Shown in pieces: positions 1 to 7,293 of a stretch of 64,000 nt of DNA (positions are counted from its first letter, which is position 1; each line of letters begins with the position of its first letter). Origin of the DNA: an uncultured Bacteroidales bacterium (GTDB taxonomy: Bacteria > Bacteroidota > Bacteroidia > Bacteroidales > Bacteroidaceae); NCBI GenBank assembly GCA_902798425.1, contig CADBWR010000008.1, positions 62,001 to 126,000 of the forward strand, given 5' to 3'. Below the pieces are notes generated by a model. That model was not told the DNA's origin. It worked only from the letters and a program-made list of their open reading frames with translations, and did no database searches. Made by a program: the position numbers and the translations under genes.

Positions 1-46
1 TCTTGAATGCCTCCTCTACTACCTGAAATCTTAAATTGTTTGCCAT
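1..46 (-). CDS. Start of an unidentified gene, possibly type III glutamine synthetase
   Basis: Only the first 15 codons lie in the window, reading MANNLRFQVVEEAFK on the minus strand and running off the left edge. The ATG directly follows the stop codon of the aguB-like gene with no gap, so the two are probably co-transcribed. The opening residues remind me of the N-terminus of Bacteroidales type III glutamine synthetases, but that is from memory and fifteen residues cannot prove it. Confidence 0.45.
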   Translation of the reverse strand, partial: MANNLRFQVVEEAFK

Positions 47-901
47 TTAGTCTATATAACGTTTTGTGATGTTATCGTATGCTTCTATTCTCCTGTCGCG
101 CAAGAAGGGCCACCAACGGCGCACCTGCTCAGAGCGCTGCATGTCTACTTCGATGACCTTGGTCACCTCTTCTATAATAGGTGCCTCGTAGAGCAGTTCG
201 CCTTGAGGACCTGCCACAAAACTGGTACCCCAGAAAGGAACATCGTCCTCTTCGCCACAGCGGTTGACAGTTACGACAGGAATCCCGTTGGCTACAGCAT
301 GTCCTCGCTGTACCGTCTGCCAAGCCATACGCTGACGCTCCTGCTCTTGTGGCGTGTCGTTGGGATCGTAGCCGATAGCAGTGGGGTAGATTAGCAGCTC
401 TGCACCTTGCAAAGCCATTAGTCGGGCTGCTTCCGGATACCACTGGTCCCAGCATACCAATACACCTAATATGCCTACAGAGGTCTGAATAGGATGGAAA
501 CCGATGTCGCCAGGAGTGAAGTAGAATTTCTCGTAGTAGCCGGGGTCGTCGGGGATGTGCATCTTGCGATACTTACCCGCAATGGTACCGTCCTTCTCCA
601 GTACGACGGCCGTATTGTGGTACAGCCCTGTAGCACGACGCTCAAAGAGTGAAGTGACAATGACTACTTGCAATTCCTTGGCCAGATTGCCAAAGAATGT
701 TGTTGACGGTCCGGGTATGGTTTCTGCCAAGTCGAAGAGGTCAACATCCTCCTTTTTGCAGAAATACAGCGAGTTGTGCAACTCTTGCAGGACAATGAGC
801 TCAGCCCCAGCTTTAGCCAACTGGCGAATTTTCGTGGCCAGATGGAGAATGTTGGTCTTCATGTCCTCGCTGTTGTGCTGTTGAATGATACCTATTTTCA
901 T
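47..901 (-). CDS. aguB: N-carbamoylputrescine amidohydrolase (nitrilase family)
   Basis: This 284-residue cytoplasmic enzyme hydrolyses N-carbamoylputrescine to putrescine, CO2 and ammonia. It is a single carbon-nitrogen hydrolase domain with the Glu-Lys-Cys triad visible: Glu in VLQELHN near residue 41, Lys in KYRKMHIPD near 113, and Cys in VLVCWDQWYPEAAR near 150. The length is normal for the family. It lies 65 bp downstream of the agmatine deiminase gene on the same strand, which supplies its substrate, so the pair completes the agmatine route to putrescine. The 3' end abuts the start of the next minus-strand gene. The Cys-neighbouring WYPEAAR and the aguA partner favour this substrate over other nitrilase-family activities. 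Confidence 0.9.
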   Translation of the reverse strand: MKIGIIQQHNSEDMKTNILHLATKIRQLAKAGAELIVLQELHNSLYFCKKEDVDLFDLAETIPGPSTTFFGNLAKELQVVIVTSLFERRATGLYHNTAVVLEKDGTIAGKYRKMHIPDDPGYYEKFYFTPGDIGFHPIQTSVGILGVLVCWDQWYPEAARLMALQGAELLIYPTAIGYDPNDTPQEQERQRMAWQTVQRGHAVANGIPVVTVNRCGEEDDVPFWGTSFVAGPQGELLYEAPIIEEVTKVIEVDMQRSEQVRRWWPFLRDRRIEAYDNITKRYID

Positions 902-966
902 ATTGGGTGCAAAATTACTACTTTTAATTCTTTTTGTCTTTTGGACGTTTTACTTTTTTACCTTTT

Positions 967-1956
967 TTAATAGTACTGCATCGTACAACAGTGCAGACTG
1001 CCGTGTTGCTTGATGACGGCACAGCAATCGATGCCTACGATTTCTCTGTCGGGGAAAGCCAACTGGATGATGCTCATGGCTTCTCGGTCCAAGTCAGGCT
1101 GTTTGTAGGTGGGCACCAAAACAGCACCGTTTATCACTAGATAGTTGGCGTATGTGGCAGGTAGACGGTCGCCATTGTCATAGATAGGGCGGGGCAGAGG
1201 CAGGCGCAGTAGTCTATAGGGCTTGCCGTCAAGGGTGCGTAGAGCCTCCAGTTCCCGCTCCATCAGTTGAAGGTCTGGATGGTCTGCGTCGCCTCCTGTA
1301 TATAATAAGGTGTCGTCAGGGCATACTCTGACCAACGTGTCAATGTGCCCATCGGTGTCGTCGCCAATGAGCGAACCATGCTGCAGCCATACGATACGCT
1401 CGGCTCCCAACCAATTCTTCAAGCGTTCTTCAATCTCAGCTTTTGTCAGTGGTTGGTTGCGGTGAGGAGCCATCAGGCAGCATTCCGTTGTGAAGATGGT
1501 GCCTTTTCCGTCACTTTCAATTGAACCTCCTTCCAGCACAAAGTCCAGATGGTCTTCATAGATACCCTTGACAAGTCCTTGCTCGTAGAGGTTCTTGTTA
1601 ATCTGGTTGTCAAGCTTAGCCTCAAATTTCTCGCCCCAGCCATTGAAGCAGAAGTCCAGCAGAAACAATCTGCTCTCCCTTTCTTCTTCGCTGCTATGGC
1701 AGGGCTCGGCGTTGCGAGGGGAAAGGGTGGCTTCCACCGTGATAAATCCGTGGTCACGAGCCCATGTGTCGTTATGGGGTATGGCATCTACTATTAATAG
1801 AGGCTCGCGTTTACGGATTTCACGTGCCATTTCTTCGTATACGGCAGTGATTTCATCAAGGATGGGGGCCCAGTCTGTATCCTTGTGTGGCCATGTCAGC
1901 TGCACCTGACTTTGGTGCTCCCATTCTGCTAACATACGTCTTTTCGTCGTTTTCAT
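967..1956 (-). CDS. aguA: Agmatine deiminase
   Basis: It converts agmatine to N-carbamoylputrescine and ammonia. Family residues are present: NDTWARDHG near 60-70, EGGSIESDG, the catalytic His in GDDTDGHIDT, and the nucleophilic Cys in HGSLHCCTMQ near the C-terminus. Two things are odd. The stretch between LLIV and NDTWARDHG is only about five residues, where relatives as I recall them have about 30 more. Just after it is a Ser/Glu-rich insert (about residues 76-94) that coincides with a GC-rich hairpin in the DNA. The upstream TAnnTTTG box ends four bases before the first ATG, so the real start may be the Met at residue 8 (base 1935). Followed by aguB. Confidence 0.9.
   Translation of the reverse strand: MKTTKRRMLAEWEHQSQVQLTWPHKDTDWAPILDEITAVYEEMAREIRKREPLLIVDAIPHNDTWARDHGFITVEATLSPRNAEPCHSSEEERESRLFLLDFCFNGWGEKFEAKLDNQINKNLYEQGLVKGIYEDHLDFVLEGGSIESDGKGTIFTTECCLMAPHRNQPLTKAEIEERLKNWLGAERIVWLQHGSLIGDDTDGHIDTLVRVCPDDTLLYTGGDADHPDLQLMERELEALRTLDGKPYRLLRLPLPRPIYDNGDRLPATYANYLVINGAVLVPTYKQPDLDREAMSIIQLAFPDREIVGIDCCAVIKQHGSLHCCTMQYY
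1677..1727. repeat. Palindromic insert within aguA
   Basis: CCCTTTC at 1677-1683 pairs with GAAAGGG at 1721-1727, enclosing a GC-rich loop. In the aguA frame it encodes the Ser/Glu-rich segment after NDTWARDHG that I do not recall from relatives. It is the weakest of the in-frame palindromes in this window. Confidence 0.4.
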
Positions 1957-1960
1957 GTTG

Positions 1961-1968
1961 CAAAAGTA
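1961..1968 (-). promoter_or_regulatory. aguA promoter -7 box
   Basis: On the minus strand this reads TACTTTTG, a match to the Bacteroidetes TAnnTTTG box. Transcription would begin at or just inside the annotated aguA ATG, which argues for a leaderless message or a start at base 1935. Confidence 0.6.
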
Positions 1969-2010
1969 TAAAAATAATTCGTATAATTCGTGTAATTCAT
2001 ATTTTTTTTA

Positions 2011-2018
2011 TACTTTTG
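2011..2018 (+). promoter_or_regulatory. Promoter -7 box of the small ABC genes
   Basis: TACTTTTG about 33 bases before the ATGATG start at 2051. It is divergent from the aguA promoter, with only about 40 bp between the two boxes. Confidence 0.6.
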
Positions 2019-2050
2019 CAGCAGATTATTTTATTCTATTGCAGCATATT

Positions 2051-2506
2051 ATGATGTTAGAACTGCACAATGTAACTATCGGAGAGCTCATCAAAGACCT
2101 CTCGGCGACTATCGAGGAAGGACAGATTGTGGGTATGCGAGGTAAGGGAAAGTCTACTTTACTTCGCGCTATTATGGGACTGATTCCTGTTTCCAGCGGC
2201 CATATCTGTATTGACGGTGAAATGTTGACACAAAAGTCTGCAACCTATTTCCGTCGTTTTTTAGCTTATGTACCCCAGCGCATCTCCGTGCCCGAGGGCT
2301 TTACTAAGGTGCCTACCGACTATGTCGAACTATTGCGCCTTGCAGTACAATCAAACAAGAAAATCTTGTTGGTTGACGAGCCAGACAAACCCCTCAATAG
2401 TCAGCAGCAGGAGGAAGCTGCTCGTATGATGTCGGATGCTGCTAACGATGGGCGTATCGTACTGACCGTCTTTAACCCGTTAAACGATAATTATATCGAT
2501 CTGTAA
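2051..2506 (+). CDS. Miniature ABC transporter ATP-binding protein lacking a signature motif
   Basis: A 151-residue ABC-type ATPase. The Walker A motif GMRGKGKST is near residue 25, the Q-loop YVPQ near 75, and Walker B KILLVDEPD near 110. No LSGGQ-like signature lies between Q-loop and Walker B: the helical region is only about 30 residues, whereas a full ABC ATPase has over 200 residues in total. The start is taken at ATGATG (2051 or 2054) because the TACTTTTG promoter lies upstream; the longer frame would begin inside the aguA start region. The stop overlaps the start of the next gene (TAATG), so the two are translationally coupled. The pair resembles a reduced FetA/FetB-type (UPF0014) metal exporter, but that assignment is tentative. 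Confidence 0.6.
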   Translation: MMLELHNVTIGELIKDLSATIEEGQIVGMRGKGKSTLLRAIMGLIPVSSGHICIDGEMLTQKSATYFRRFLAYVPQRISVPEGFTKVPTDYVELLRLAVQSNKKILLVDEPDKPLNSQQQEEAARMMSDAANDGRIVLTVFNPLNDNYIDL

Positions 2507-2775
2507 TGCGCATATACCTTCCTTTGGTGGCTGTTATCGTTGTGTGGAAAGGCTATTATGCCGTTCTGCGGGCTATAAGGAGTTATCGCCAGGATAGAAA
2601 GGAACATGATTCACTGCGCGAATACCTGGTGGCCAATGGCGCCACACGCTGGCAGTCGTTGTGGCCTTTTTATCGTCATGCCTTGCAGCGTGCCTTTGTG
2701 CCCATGAAGGCTCAGTGGCAGCTTTGGGCGCTCTTATTGGCAATAGGTATTATTATTATGTTGACGGGGTGCTGA
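2506..2775 (+). CDS. Small membrane protein resembling a truncated ABC permease (FetB/UPF0014-like)
   Basis: An 89-residue protein with a hydrophobic N-terminal segment (residues 3-20), a charged middle, and a C-terminal segment (about 70-86). The middle motif GATRWQSLWPFYRHALQRA with FVPMK resembles the cytoplasmic coupling region of UPF0014/FetB permeases (GAS...ALR..A......P). A full permease has about 250 residues and more membrane spans, so this is either a reduced partner of the preceding mini-ATPase or a decayed gene. The start overlaps the ATPase stop by one base. A strong terminator follows. Confidence 0.5.
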   Translation: MRIYLPLVAVIVVWKGYYAVLRAIRSYRQDRKEHDSLREYLVANGATRWQSLWPFYRHALQRAFVPMKAQWQLWALLLAIGIIIMLTGC

Positions 2776-2810
2776 GACTTGACGGGGAATAAGGATTAAT
2801 ATTTTTTACG

Positions 2811-2852
2811 AAAAAAAATCGGTAACTCTTATGCTGGTTGCCGATTTTTTTG
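2811..2852. terminator. Bidirectional rho-independent terminator
   Basis: AAAAAATCGGTAAC pairs with GTTGCCGATTTTTT around a 10-base loop, with one mismatch. It ends the mini-ABC operon and lies immediately before the next promoter box (TAATTTTG, 2853-2860). Confidence 0.8.
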
Positions 2853-2860
2853 TAATTTTG
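2853..2860 (+). promoter_or_regulatory. -7 box for the PurF-like gene
   Basis: TAATTTTG followed by GCAGCC, 42 bases before the ATG at 2903. The downstream GCA is common at these promoters in this window. Confidence 0.65.
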
Positions 2861-2902
2861 CAGCCCATAAAGGTATTATTGACACAAAAGGTAAAAAACA
2901 TT

Positions 2903-4378
2903 ATGGGTGGCTTCTTTGGCACAATCTCTACAAAGGACTGCGTAAACGATTTGTTTTACGGCACAGACTACAATTCACACTTAGGTACCAAACGCGCCGG
3001 ACTGGTGACATTCGATGAGGAAAGCGGCTTCCACCGCTCTATCCACTCGTTGGAGCGCAACTATTTCCGCTCACGCTTCGAAGACGAACTCGATGAGTTT
3101 AAAGGTCATCAAGGTCTTGGAGTAATCAGTGACACCGACCCACAGCCCATCATCGTCAACTCCCATCTGGGACGCTATGCAGTGGTCACTGTTGCCAAAA
3201 TCAATAACTTGAGAGAGATTGCCGAAGAATTGTTGAAGCAGCGTATGCACTTTAGTGAGATGTCTGCCAACAATATCAACCAGACTGAACTTGTCGCTCT
3301 GCTTATTAATATGGGCAACTCCTTTGTGGAGGGTATTAATAAGGTATACCAAAAGATTGAGGGCTCTTGTTCCATATTGATTCTTACTGAGGATGGCATT
3401 ATAGCTGCTCGCGACTTTTTGGGGCGCACCCCCATCGTTATAGGTAAGAAGGAGATTCATCGTCTGTCACCTGTAGGTACTGACGAGTTTATTCAGTCGT
3501 ATGCAGTCACAAGCGAAACCACCTGTTTCCCCAACCTTGACTACAAGGTGTTGCGTGATTTGGGACCTGGCGAAATCGTCAAGTTGCATGCTGACAGTAT
3601 TGAGGTGCTGCAGAAACCCTTCAGCCGTTGCCAGATATGTTCATTCCTCTGGGTTTACTATGGATTCCCCGCTAGTGACTATCAGGGTATTAATACAGAG
3701 TATGTACGCGAGAAGAATGGCCGCCTGTTGGGTGAGAAAGACGACATTGAGGCTGATGTTGTCTGTGGTATTCCCGATTCGGGCGTGGGTATGGCGCTGG
3801 GCTATAGTGAAGGTAAGAAGATACCATACAAACGTGCTGTCTTGAAGTATACACCAACATGGCCACGCTCTTTCACACCAGGCAACCAGAACCGTCGTGA
3901 CTTGGTGGCTAAAATGAAGCTTATTCCAAATCCGGCCATTCTGAAGGACCAGCGTGTCGTCTTCTGCGATGATTCCATTGTGCGTGGAACGCAGCTCCGT
4001 GACAATGTCCGTACGTTCTTTGATAATGGTGCCAAGGAAGTCCATGTTCGCATTTCTTGTCCGCCACTGGTCTATGGCTGTCCGTTTATTGGTTTTACCT
4101 CGTCGAAGAGCGATCTTGAACTTATTACACGTCGTATTATCCGCGATTTCGAGGGCGATGACAAGAAGAAACTCAATGAATATGCTAAAACAGGTACCCC
4201 TGAATATGAGCGTATGGTGCAGGAGATAGCCCGTCGCCTGGGACTGACTTCGTTGAAGTTTGCTACCATTGAAGATCTCATAGACTCTATCGGCCTGCCT
4301 AAGGATCAGGTTTGTACACACTGCTTCGATGGCACCAGCTATTGTCATGAGAAGGACAACGAGAAGTGGTTTACATAA
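2903..4378 (+). CDS. PurF-like amidophosphoribosyltransferase paralogue without the N-terminal cysteine
   Basis: A 491-residue protein with an N-terminal class II glutamine amidotransferase fold (about 1-250) and a C-terminal phosphoribosyltransferase domain. The PRPP loop is VVFCDDSIVRGTQL near residue 355. PurF makes phosphoribosylamine from PRPP and glutamine. Here the protein starts MGGFFG instead of the expected (M)CG[IV]FG, so the catalytic Cys1 is replaced by Gly. Four cysteine positions matching the Fe-S ligands of B. subtilis-type PurF seem kept (CQIC, YGCPF, CTHC). The start is the ATG at 2903; upstream in-frame codons overlap the promoter. It may use free ammonia or be regulatory. 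A canonical PurF is probably encoded elsewhere. Confidence 0.8.
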   Translation: MGGFFGTISTKDCVNDLFYGTDYNSHLGTKRAGLVTFDEESGFHRSIHSLERNYFRSRFEDELDEFKGHQGLGVISDTDPQPIIVNSHLGRYAVVTVAKINNLREIAEELLKQRMHFSEMSANNINQTELVALLINMGNSFVEGINKVYQKIEGSCSILILTEDGIIAARDFLGRTPIVIGKKEIHRLSPVGTDEFIQSYAVTSETTCFPNLDYKVLRDLGPGEIVKLHADSIEVLQKPFSRCQICSFLWVYYGFPASDYQGINTEYVREKNGRLLGEKDDIEADVVCGIPDSGVGMALGYSEGKKIPYKRAVLKYTPTWPRSFTPGNQNRRDLVAKMKLIPNPAILKDQRVVFCDDSIVRGTQLRDNVRTFFDNGAKEVHVRISCPPLVYGCPFIGFTSSKSDLELITRRIIRDFEGDDKKKLNEYAKTGTPEYERMVQEIARRLGLTSLKFATIEDLIDSIGLPKDQVCTHCFDGTSYCHEKDNEKWFT

Positions 4379-4410
4379 ACCAGTGGAGCGTTGAAAGATT
4401 AAAAAAATAT

Positions 4411-4450
4411 AAAAGTGACGGGTTATACATGTAATCCGTCACTTTTTTTT
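4411..4450. terminator. Rho-independent terminator after the PurF-like gene
   Basis: AAAGTGACGG pairs with CCGTCACTTT, followed by a run of T. The Nif3-gene promoter box begins immediately downstream. Confidence 0.85.
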
Positions 4451-4451
4451 G

Positions 4452-4459
4452 TATCTTTG
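4452..4459 (+). promoter_or_regulatory. -7 box for the Nif3/zinc-ribbon operon
   Basis: TATCTTTG followed by CAC, 24 bases before the GTG start at 4484. Its position rules out the longer upstream reading frame as the true start. Confidence 0.7.
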
Positions 4460-4483
4460 CACTTTCAAAACGTAATAAGAAGC

Positions 4484-5269
4484 GTGAAAATACGACAAGT
4501 GCTTGACGCCCTTGAACAGTTCGCGCCTCTGCCCTTGCAGGAAAGTTGGGATAATGCTGGCCTGCAATTGGGACTGACAGAGGCGGATGTTTCAGGGGCA
4601 TTATTGTGTCTAGACGTCAACGAAAAGATTGTTGACGAAGCCATTCGCAAAGGCTGCAATCTCATTGTCAGCCACCATCCTCTCTTGTTCCGCGGACTCA
4701 AGCAGATTAGCGGTGCTGACTATGTGCAGCGCTGTGTCATCAAGGCTCTGAAAAACGATGTTGTCGTCGTCTCTATGCATACTAATATGGACAATGCGTT
4801 GGGTGGTGTCAACTGGAAAATAGCCGAGCGCCTGGGACTGCAGAATAGTCGTTTCTTTGCACAGAAGACGATAGATGGCGTAGAAGCGGGTAGTGGCGTG
4901 ATTGGTGAGTTGCCTTCCGAGATGGCTGCTGATGATTTCGTTTTGCTGTTGAAGCGCCAGTTTGATGTTGAGTGTGCTCAGTGTAACGAACTGCTGCGCC
5001 GTCCTATCCGCAAGGTAGCCATCTGTGGTGGTGCTGGCGATTTTCTGTTGGACGATGCACTTCGTCAGGGTGCTGATGCCTTTATAACGGGTGAAATGCA
5101 CTATCATCAGTACTTCGGCTACGGGCAGCGTCTGCAGATATGTGTCATTGGTCACTATCAGAGCGAGCAATTTACCGCAGAGATTTTCCGTGATATTATT
5201 AATAAGGAGTGCCCAGGAGTACGCACGGAGATTGCAGAAACGAACACCAATCCGATTTTTTATCTTTAG
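4484..5269 (+). CDS. Nif3-like dinuclear metal centre protein (YbgI/DUF34 family)
   Basis: A 261-residue protein of the widespread Nif3/YbgI family, which folds around a pair of metal ions; the biochemical role is unsettled. Metal-binding motifs are visible: VSHHPLLFRG near residue 64, HTNMDNALGGVN near 100, and the C-terminal ITGEMHYHQ near 205. The start is the GTG at 4484 because the residues from there (KIRQVLDALEQFAPL, then QESWDNAGLQ) match the usual family N-terminus and the longer frame would begin within the terminator and promoter. The next gene, a zinc-ribbon coiled-coil protein, is the usual neighbour in Bacteroidetes. Confidence 0.88.
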   Translation: MKIRQVLDALEQFAPLPLQESWDNAGLQLGLTEADVSGALLCLDVNEKIVDEAIRKGCNLIVSHHPLLFRGLKQISGADYVQRCVIKALKNDVVVVSMHTNMDNALGGVNWKIAERLGLQNSRFFAQKTIDGVEAGSGVIGELPSEMAADDFVLLLKRQFDVECAQCNELLRRPIRKVAICGGAGDFLLDDALRQGADAFITGEMHYHQYFGYGQRLQICVIGHYQSEQFTAEIFRDIINKECPGVRTEIAETNTNPIFYL

Positions 5270-5336
5270 GCGAAATAACGTAATAACGAAACAACGTAAT
5301 AACGAAATAACAAAATAACAAAAAAAGAGAAACATT
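5270..5336. repeat. Intergenic periodic repeat (AACGAAATAACG type)
   Basis: The whole gap between the Nif3 and zinc-ribbon genes is iterated units such as CGAAATAACGTAATAACGAA with small changes. It is one of several sequence-distinct short-period fillers between co-oriented genes here. Confidence 0.7.
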
Positions 5337-6185
5337 ATGGCAAAGAAAGATCCTACAGACCTGTCAGTGGAAGAGCGCCTGAAAACCCTTTTCCAGCTGC
5401 AGACCACACTCTCCGAAATTGACGAGAACCGTGCCCTCAGAGGCGAGTTGCCCCTGGAAGTAGAAGACCTGGAAGACGAGATTGCTGGTCTTACCACCCG
5501 CATCGAGAAGATCCAGAACGACATCGACGAATATCAGCGCGCTGTAGCCCAAAAGAAGGGCGAAATCGAGACTGCCAAGTCCAGTGTCGAGCGTTACAAG
5601 AATCAGTTGAATGATGTCAAGAACAATCGTGAGTACGACACGCTGTCTAAAGAAATCGAGTTCCAGACCCTCGAAATTGAACTCTGCAACAAGAAAATCA
5701 AAGAGGCCAACTTCAAGATTGAAGAAAAGAAGGCTGAGTTGGAGCAGAATCAGGCAGTCATTGAGGACCGTCGTCAAGCTCTTGACATGAAGAAGACTGA
5801 ACTCGATGAGATTATGGAAGAGACCCGTGCTGAGGAAGAGAAACTGAAGGCTAAGGTCAAGGAACTTGAGGTGAAGATTGAGCCACGTCTGCTCACTTCG
5901 TTCAAGCGTATTCGTAAGAATGCCCGCAATGGTTTAGGTATTGTTTACGTACAGCGTGATGCATGTGGCGGCTGCTTTAATAAGATTCCACCCCAGCGCC
6001 AGCTCGACATTAAGATGCACAAGAAGGTTATCGTCTGCGAATATTGCGGTCGTATCCTTATTGACCCCGAGCTTGCTGGTGTCAAGGTTGCTACGCCTGG
6101 CGTTGAGGAGAAGAAGCCTCGTAAGCGTGCCATCCGTAAGACCGTTAAGAAGGATGAGGACGTAGTCCCTGAGGCAGAAGCTTAA
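5337..6185 (+). CDS. Coiled-coil protein with C4 zinc ribbon (DUF164/CT398-like)
   Basis: A 282-residue cytoplasmic protein. Residues 10-190 are heptad-rich, Glu/Lys-rich helices predicted to form a long antiparallel coiled-coil hairpin. A C4 zinc ribbon follows: CGGC near 205 and CEYCGRIL near 232, with the family motif PPQ between. The C-terminal tail is Lys/Arg and Glu-rich. CT398-type proteins bind partners such as sigma-54 or secretion components in other bacteria; no specific role can be claimed here. It is co-directional with the Nif3-like gene. Its last four bases overlap the end of the convergent HSDR_N gene. Confidence 0.85.
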   Translation: MAKKDPTDLSVEERLKTLFQLQTTLSEIDENRALRGELPLEVEDLEDEIAGLTTRIEKIQNDIDEYQRAVAQKKGEIETAKSSVERYKNQLNDVKNNREYDTLSKEIEFQTLEIELCNKKIKEANFKIEEKKAELEQNQAVIEDRRQALDMKKTELDEIMEETRAEEEKLKAKVKELEVKIEPRLLTSFKRIRKNARNGLGIVYVQRDACGGCFNKIPPQRQLDIKMHKKVIVCEYCGRILIDPELAGVKVATPGVEEKKPRKRAIRKTVKKDEDVVPEAEA

Positions 6186-6631
6186 AGAGACGTATAATCG
6201 GGAATTTCCTGCAAGAAGTGGTACGTCTTGCTGTCGTAGTCCATTTTGCAGCAGTAGTGCTGTAATCCATTGCTGACGACGAGGTAATCTACATGAAGCA
6301 GGAGATTGTATGCCGAAATCTGACTGAACACCCGCTGTGTCACTGACACGGTGGGTGCTTTGTATTCTATGATCATCTTGGGTTTAGCCTCTTTGTCGTA
6401 GAGTATCGAATCGCAGCGCAGTGTTTTGTCACCACATTTCAGTGCCACCTCGTTGCCGAGCAGCCCTTGCGGATATCCCTTGTGTTCCACCAGCCAGTGG
6501 ACGAAATGCTGGCGTACCCATTCTTCGGGTGTCAGAGTTATGAAGCGACGGCGCAGAAAATCGAAGATTTCTGGCTTTTCGCGTGTTCCTTTTATCTTTA
6601 CGTCGTAGGAAGGCAAATTCAGTTCGTTCAT
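6182..6631 (-). CDS. Orphan HSDR_N-type nuclease-fold protein
   Basis: A 149-residue protein made only of the type I restriction R subunit N-terminal domain (HSDR_N_2-like). PD-(D/E)xK-type residues are visible as RCDSILYDKE followed by MIIEYKAP, near residues 73-93, so the nuclease core could be intact. No hsdM, hsdS or helicase gene is nearby. Solitary copies of this domain are common in Bacteroidales and their job is unknown. It converges on the zinc-ribbon gene with a 4-bp tail overlap. Confidence 0.75.
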   Translation of the reverse strand: MNELNLPSYDVKIKGTREKPEIFDFLRRRFITLTPEEWVRQHFVHWLVEHKGYPQGLLGNEVALKCGDKTLRCDSILYDKEAKPKMIIEYKAPTVSVTQRVFSQISAYNLLLHVDYLVVSNGLQHYCCKMDYDSKTYHFLQEIPDYTSL

Positions 6632-6735
6632 TTCTTTCTTTTATCTGTTTGCAAAGGTACATCTTTTTTTTATTGCTTGCAAACAGCTTCGCATAAAAAG
6701 TAGTGGTATTTTTTGGCATTCTCGAAATAAAGCAG

Positions 6736-6743
6736 TACTTTTG
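6736..6743 (+). promoter_or_regulatory. luxS promoter -7 box
   Basis: TACTTTTG followed by CAG, 28 bases before the ATG at 6771. The TTG within the box would be an upstream in-frame start, so the ATG is preferred. Confidence 0.7.
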
Positions 6744-6770
6744 CAGTCTAATGAGTTAAGAAAAACAGAA

Positions 6771-7265
6771 ATGGAAGTCATACAGAGTTTCACTATTGAC
6801 CATACACATCTGAAGCCGGGCATCTATGTCTCGCGTGAAGACAAGGGGTTTACCACTTTCGATTTGCGTATCACAGAACCCAATCAAGAGCCTGCCGTTG
6901 CTCCTGCTGCTATGCACAGTTTAGAGCACTTGATGGCAACATGGTTTCGCAATAGTGAGGCTAAGGACGATGTTGTCTATGTCGGACCGATGGGCTGTCT
7001 TACGGGCATGTATATTATTATGACGGGAAACTATACCGTTGAGGATATGCGCCGTCTGACTATTGAGTGCCTGCAGTGGATTCTCACTCAGACAGACGTT
7101 CCTGCCACCCGTCCAGAGACTTGTGGCAACTATTTGCTTCACGACCTTCCCATGTGTAAGTGGGAGAGTCGGCGCTATCTGGAGCGTTTACAGCATGACT
7201 TCCACTGTGAATACACTAAACTCCAAGTCACACTCGACGATGGTAAGGTCTTTGCCGATGCCTAA
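6771..7265 (+). CDS. luxS: S-ribosylhomocysteine lyase
   Basis: A 164-residue enzyme of the activated methyl cycle that cleaves S-ribosylhomocysteine to homocysteine and DPD, the precursor of autoinducer-2. The zinc ligands are the two histidines of HSLEH (about 49 and 53) and the Cys of ETCGNYLLHDLP near 125; the catalytic Cys lies in GPMGCLTGMY near 82. Length and motif order are normal. It has its own promoter. The next gene, holA, begins 28 bp downstream and may have a separate TAATTTTG box at 7270-7277. Confidence 0.97.
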   Translation: MEVIQSFTIDHTHLKPGIYVSREDKGFTTFDLRITEPNQEPAVAPAAMHSLEHLMATWFRNSEAKDDVVYVGPMGCLTGMYIIMTGNYTVEDMRRLTIECLQWILTQTDVPATRPETCGNYLLHDLPMCKWESRRYLERLQHDFHCEYTKLQVTLDDGKVFADA

Positions 7266-7293
7266 TGAGTAATTTTGTGGTATTGTATAGGGA

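Noticed and set aside
1955..2050. Extension of the mini-ABC ATPase to a TTG/ATG near 1955
   Set aside because: That stretch contains the aguA start, both divergent promoter boxes and an Asn/Tyr/Phe-rich translation unlike an ABC N-terminus. The ATG pair at 2051 is better.
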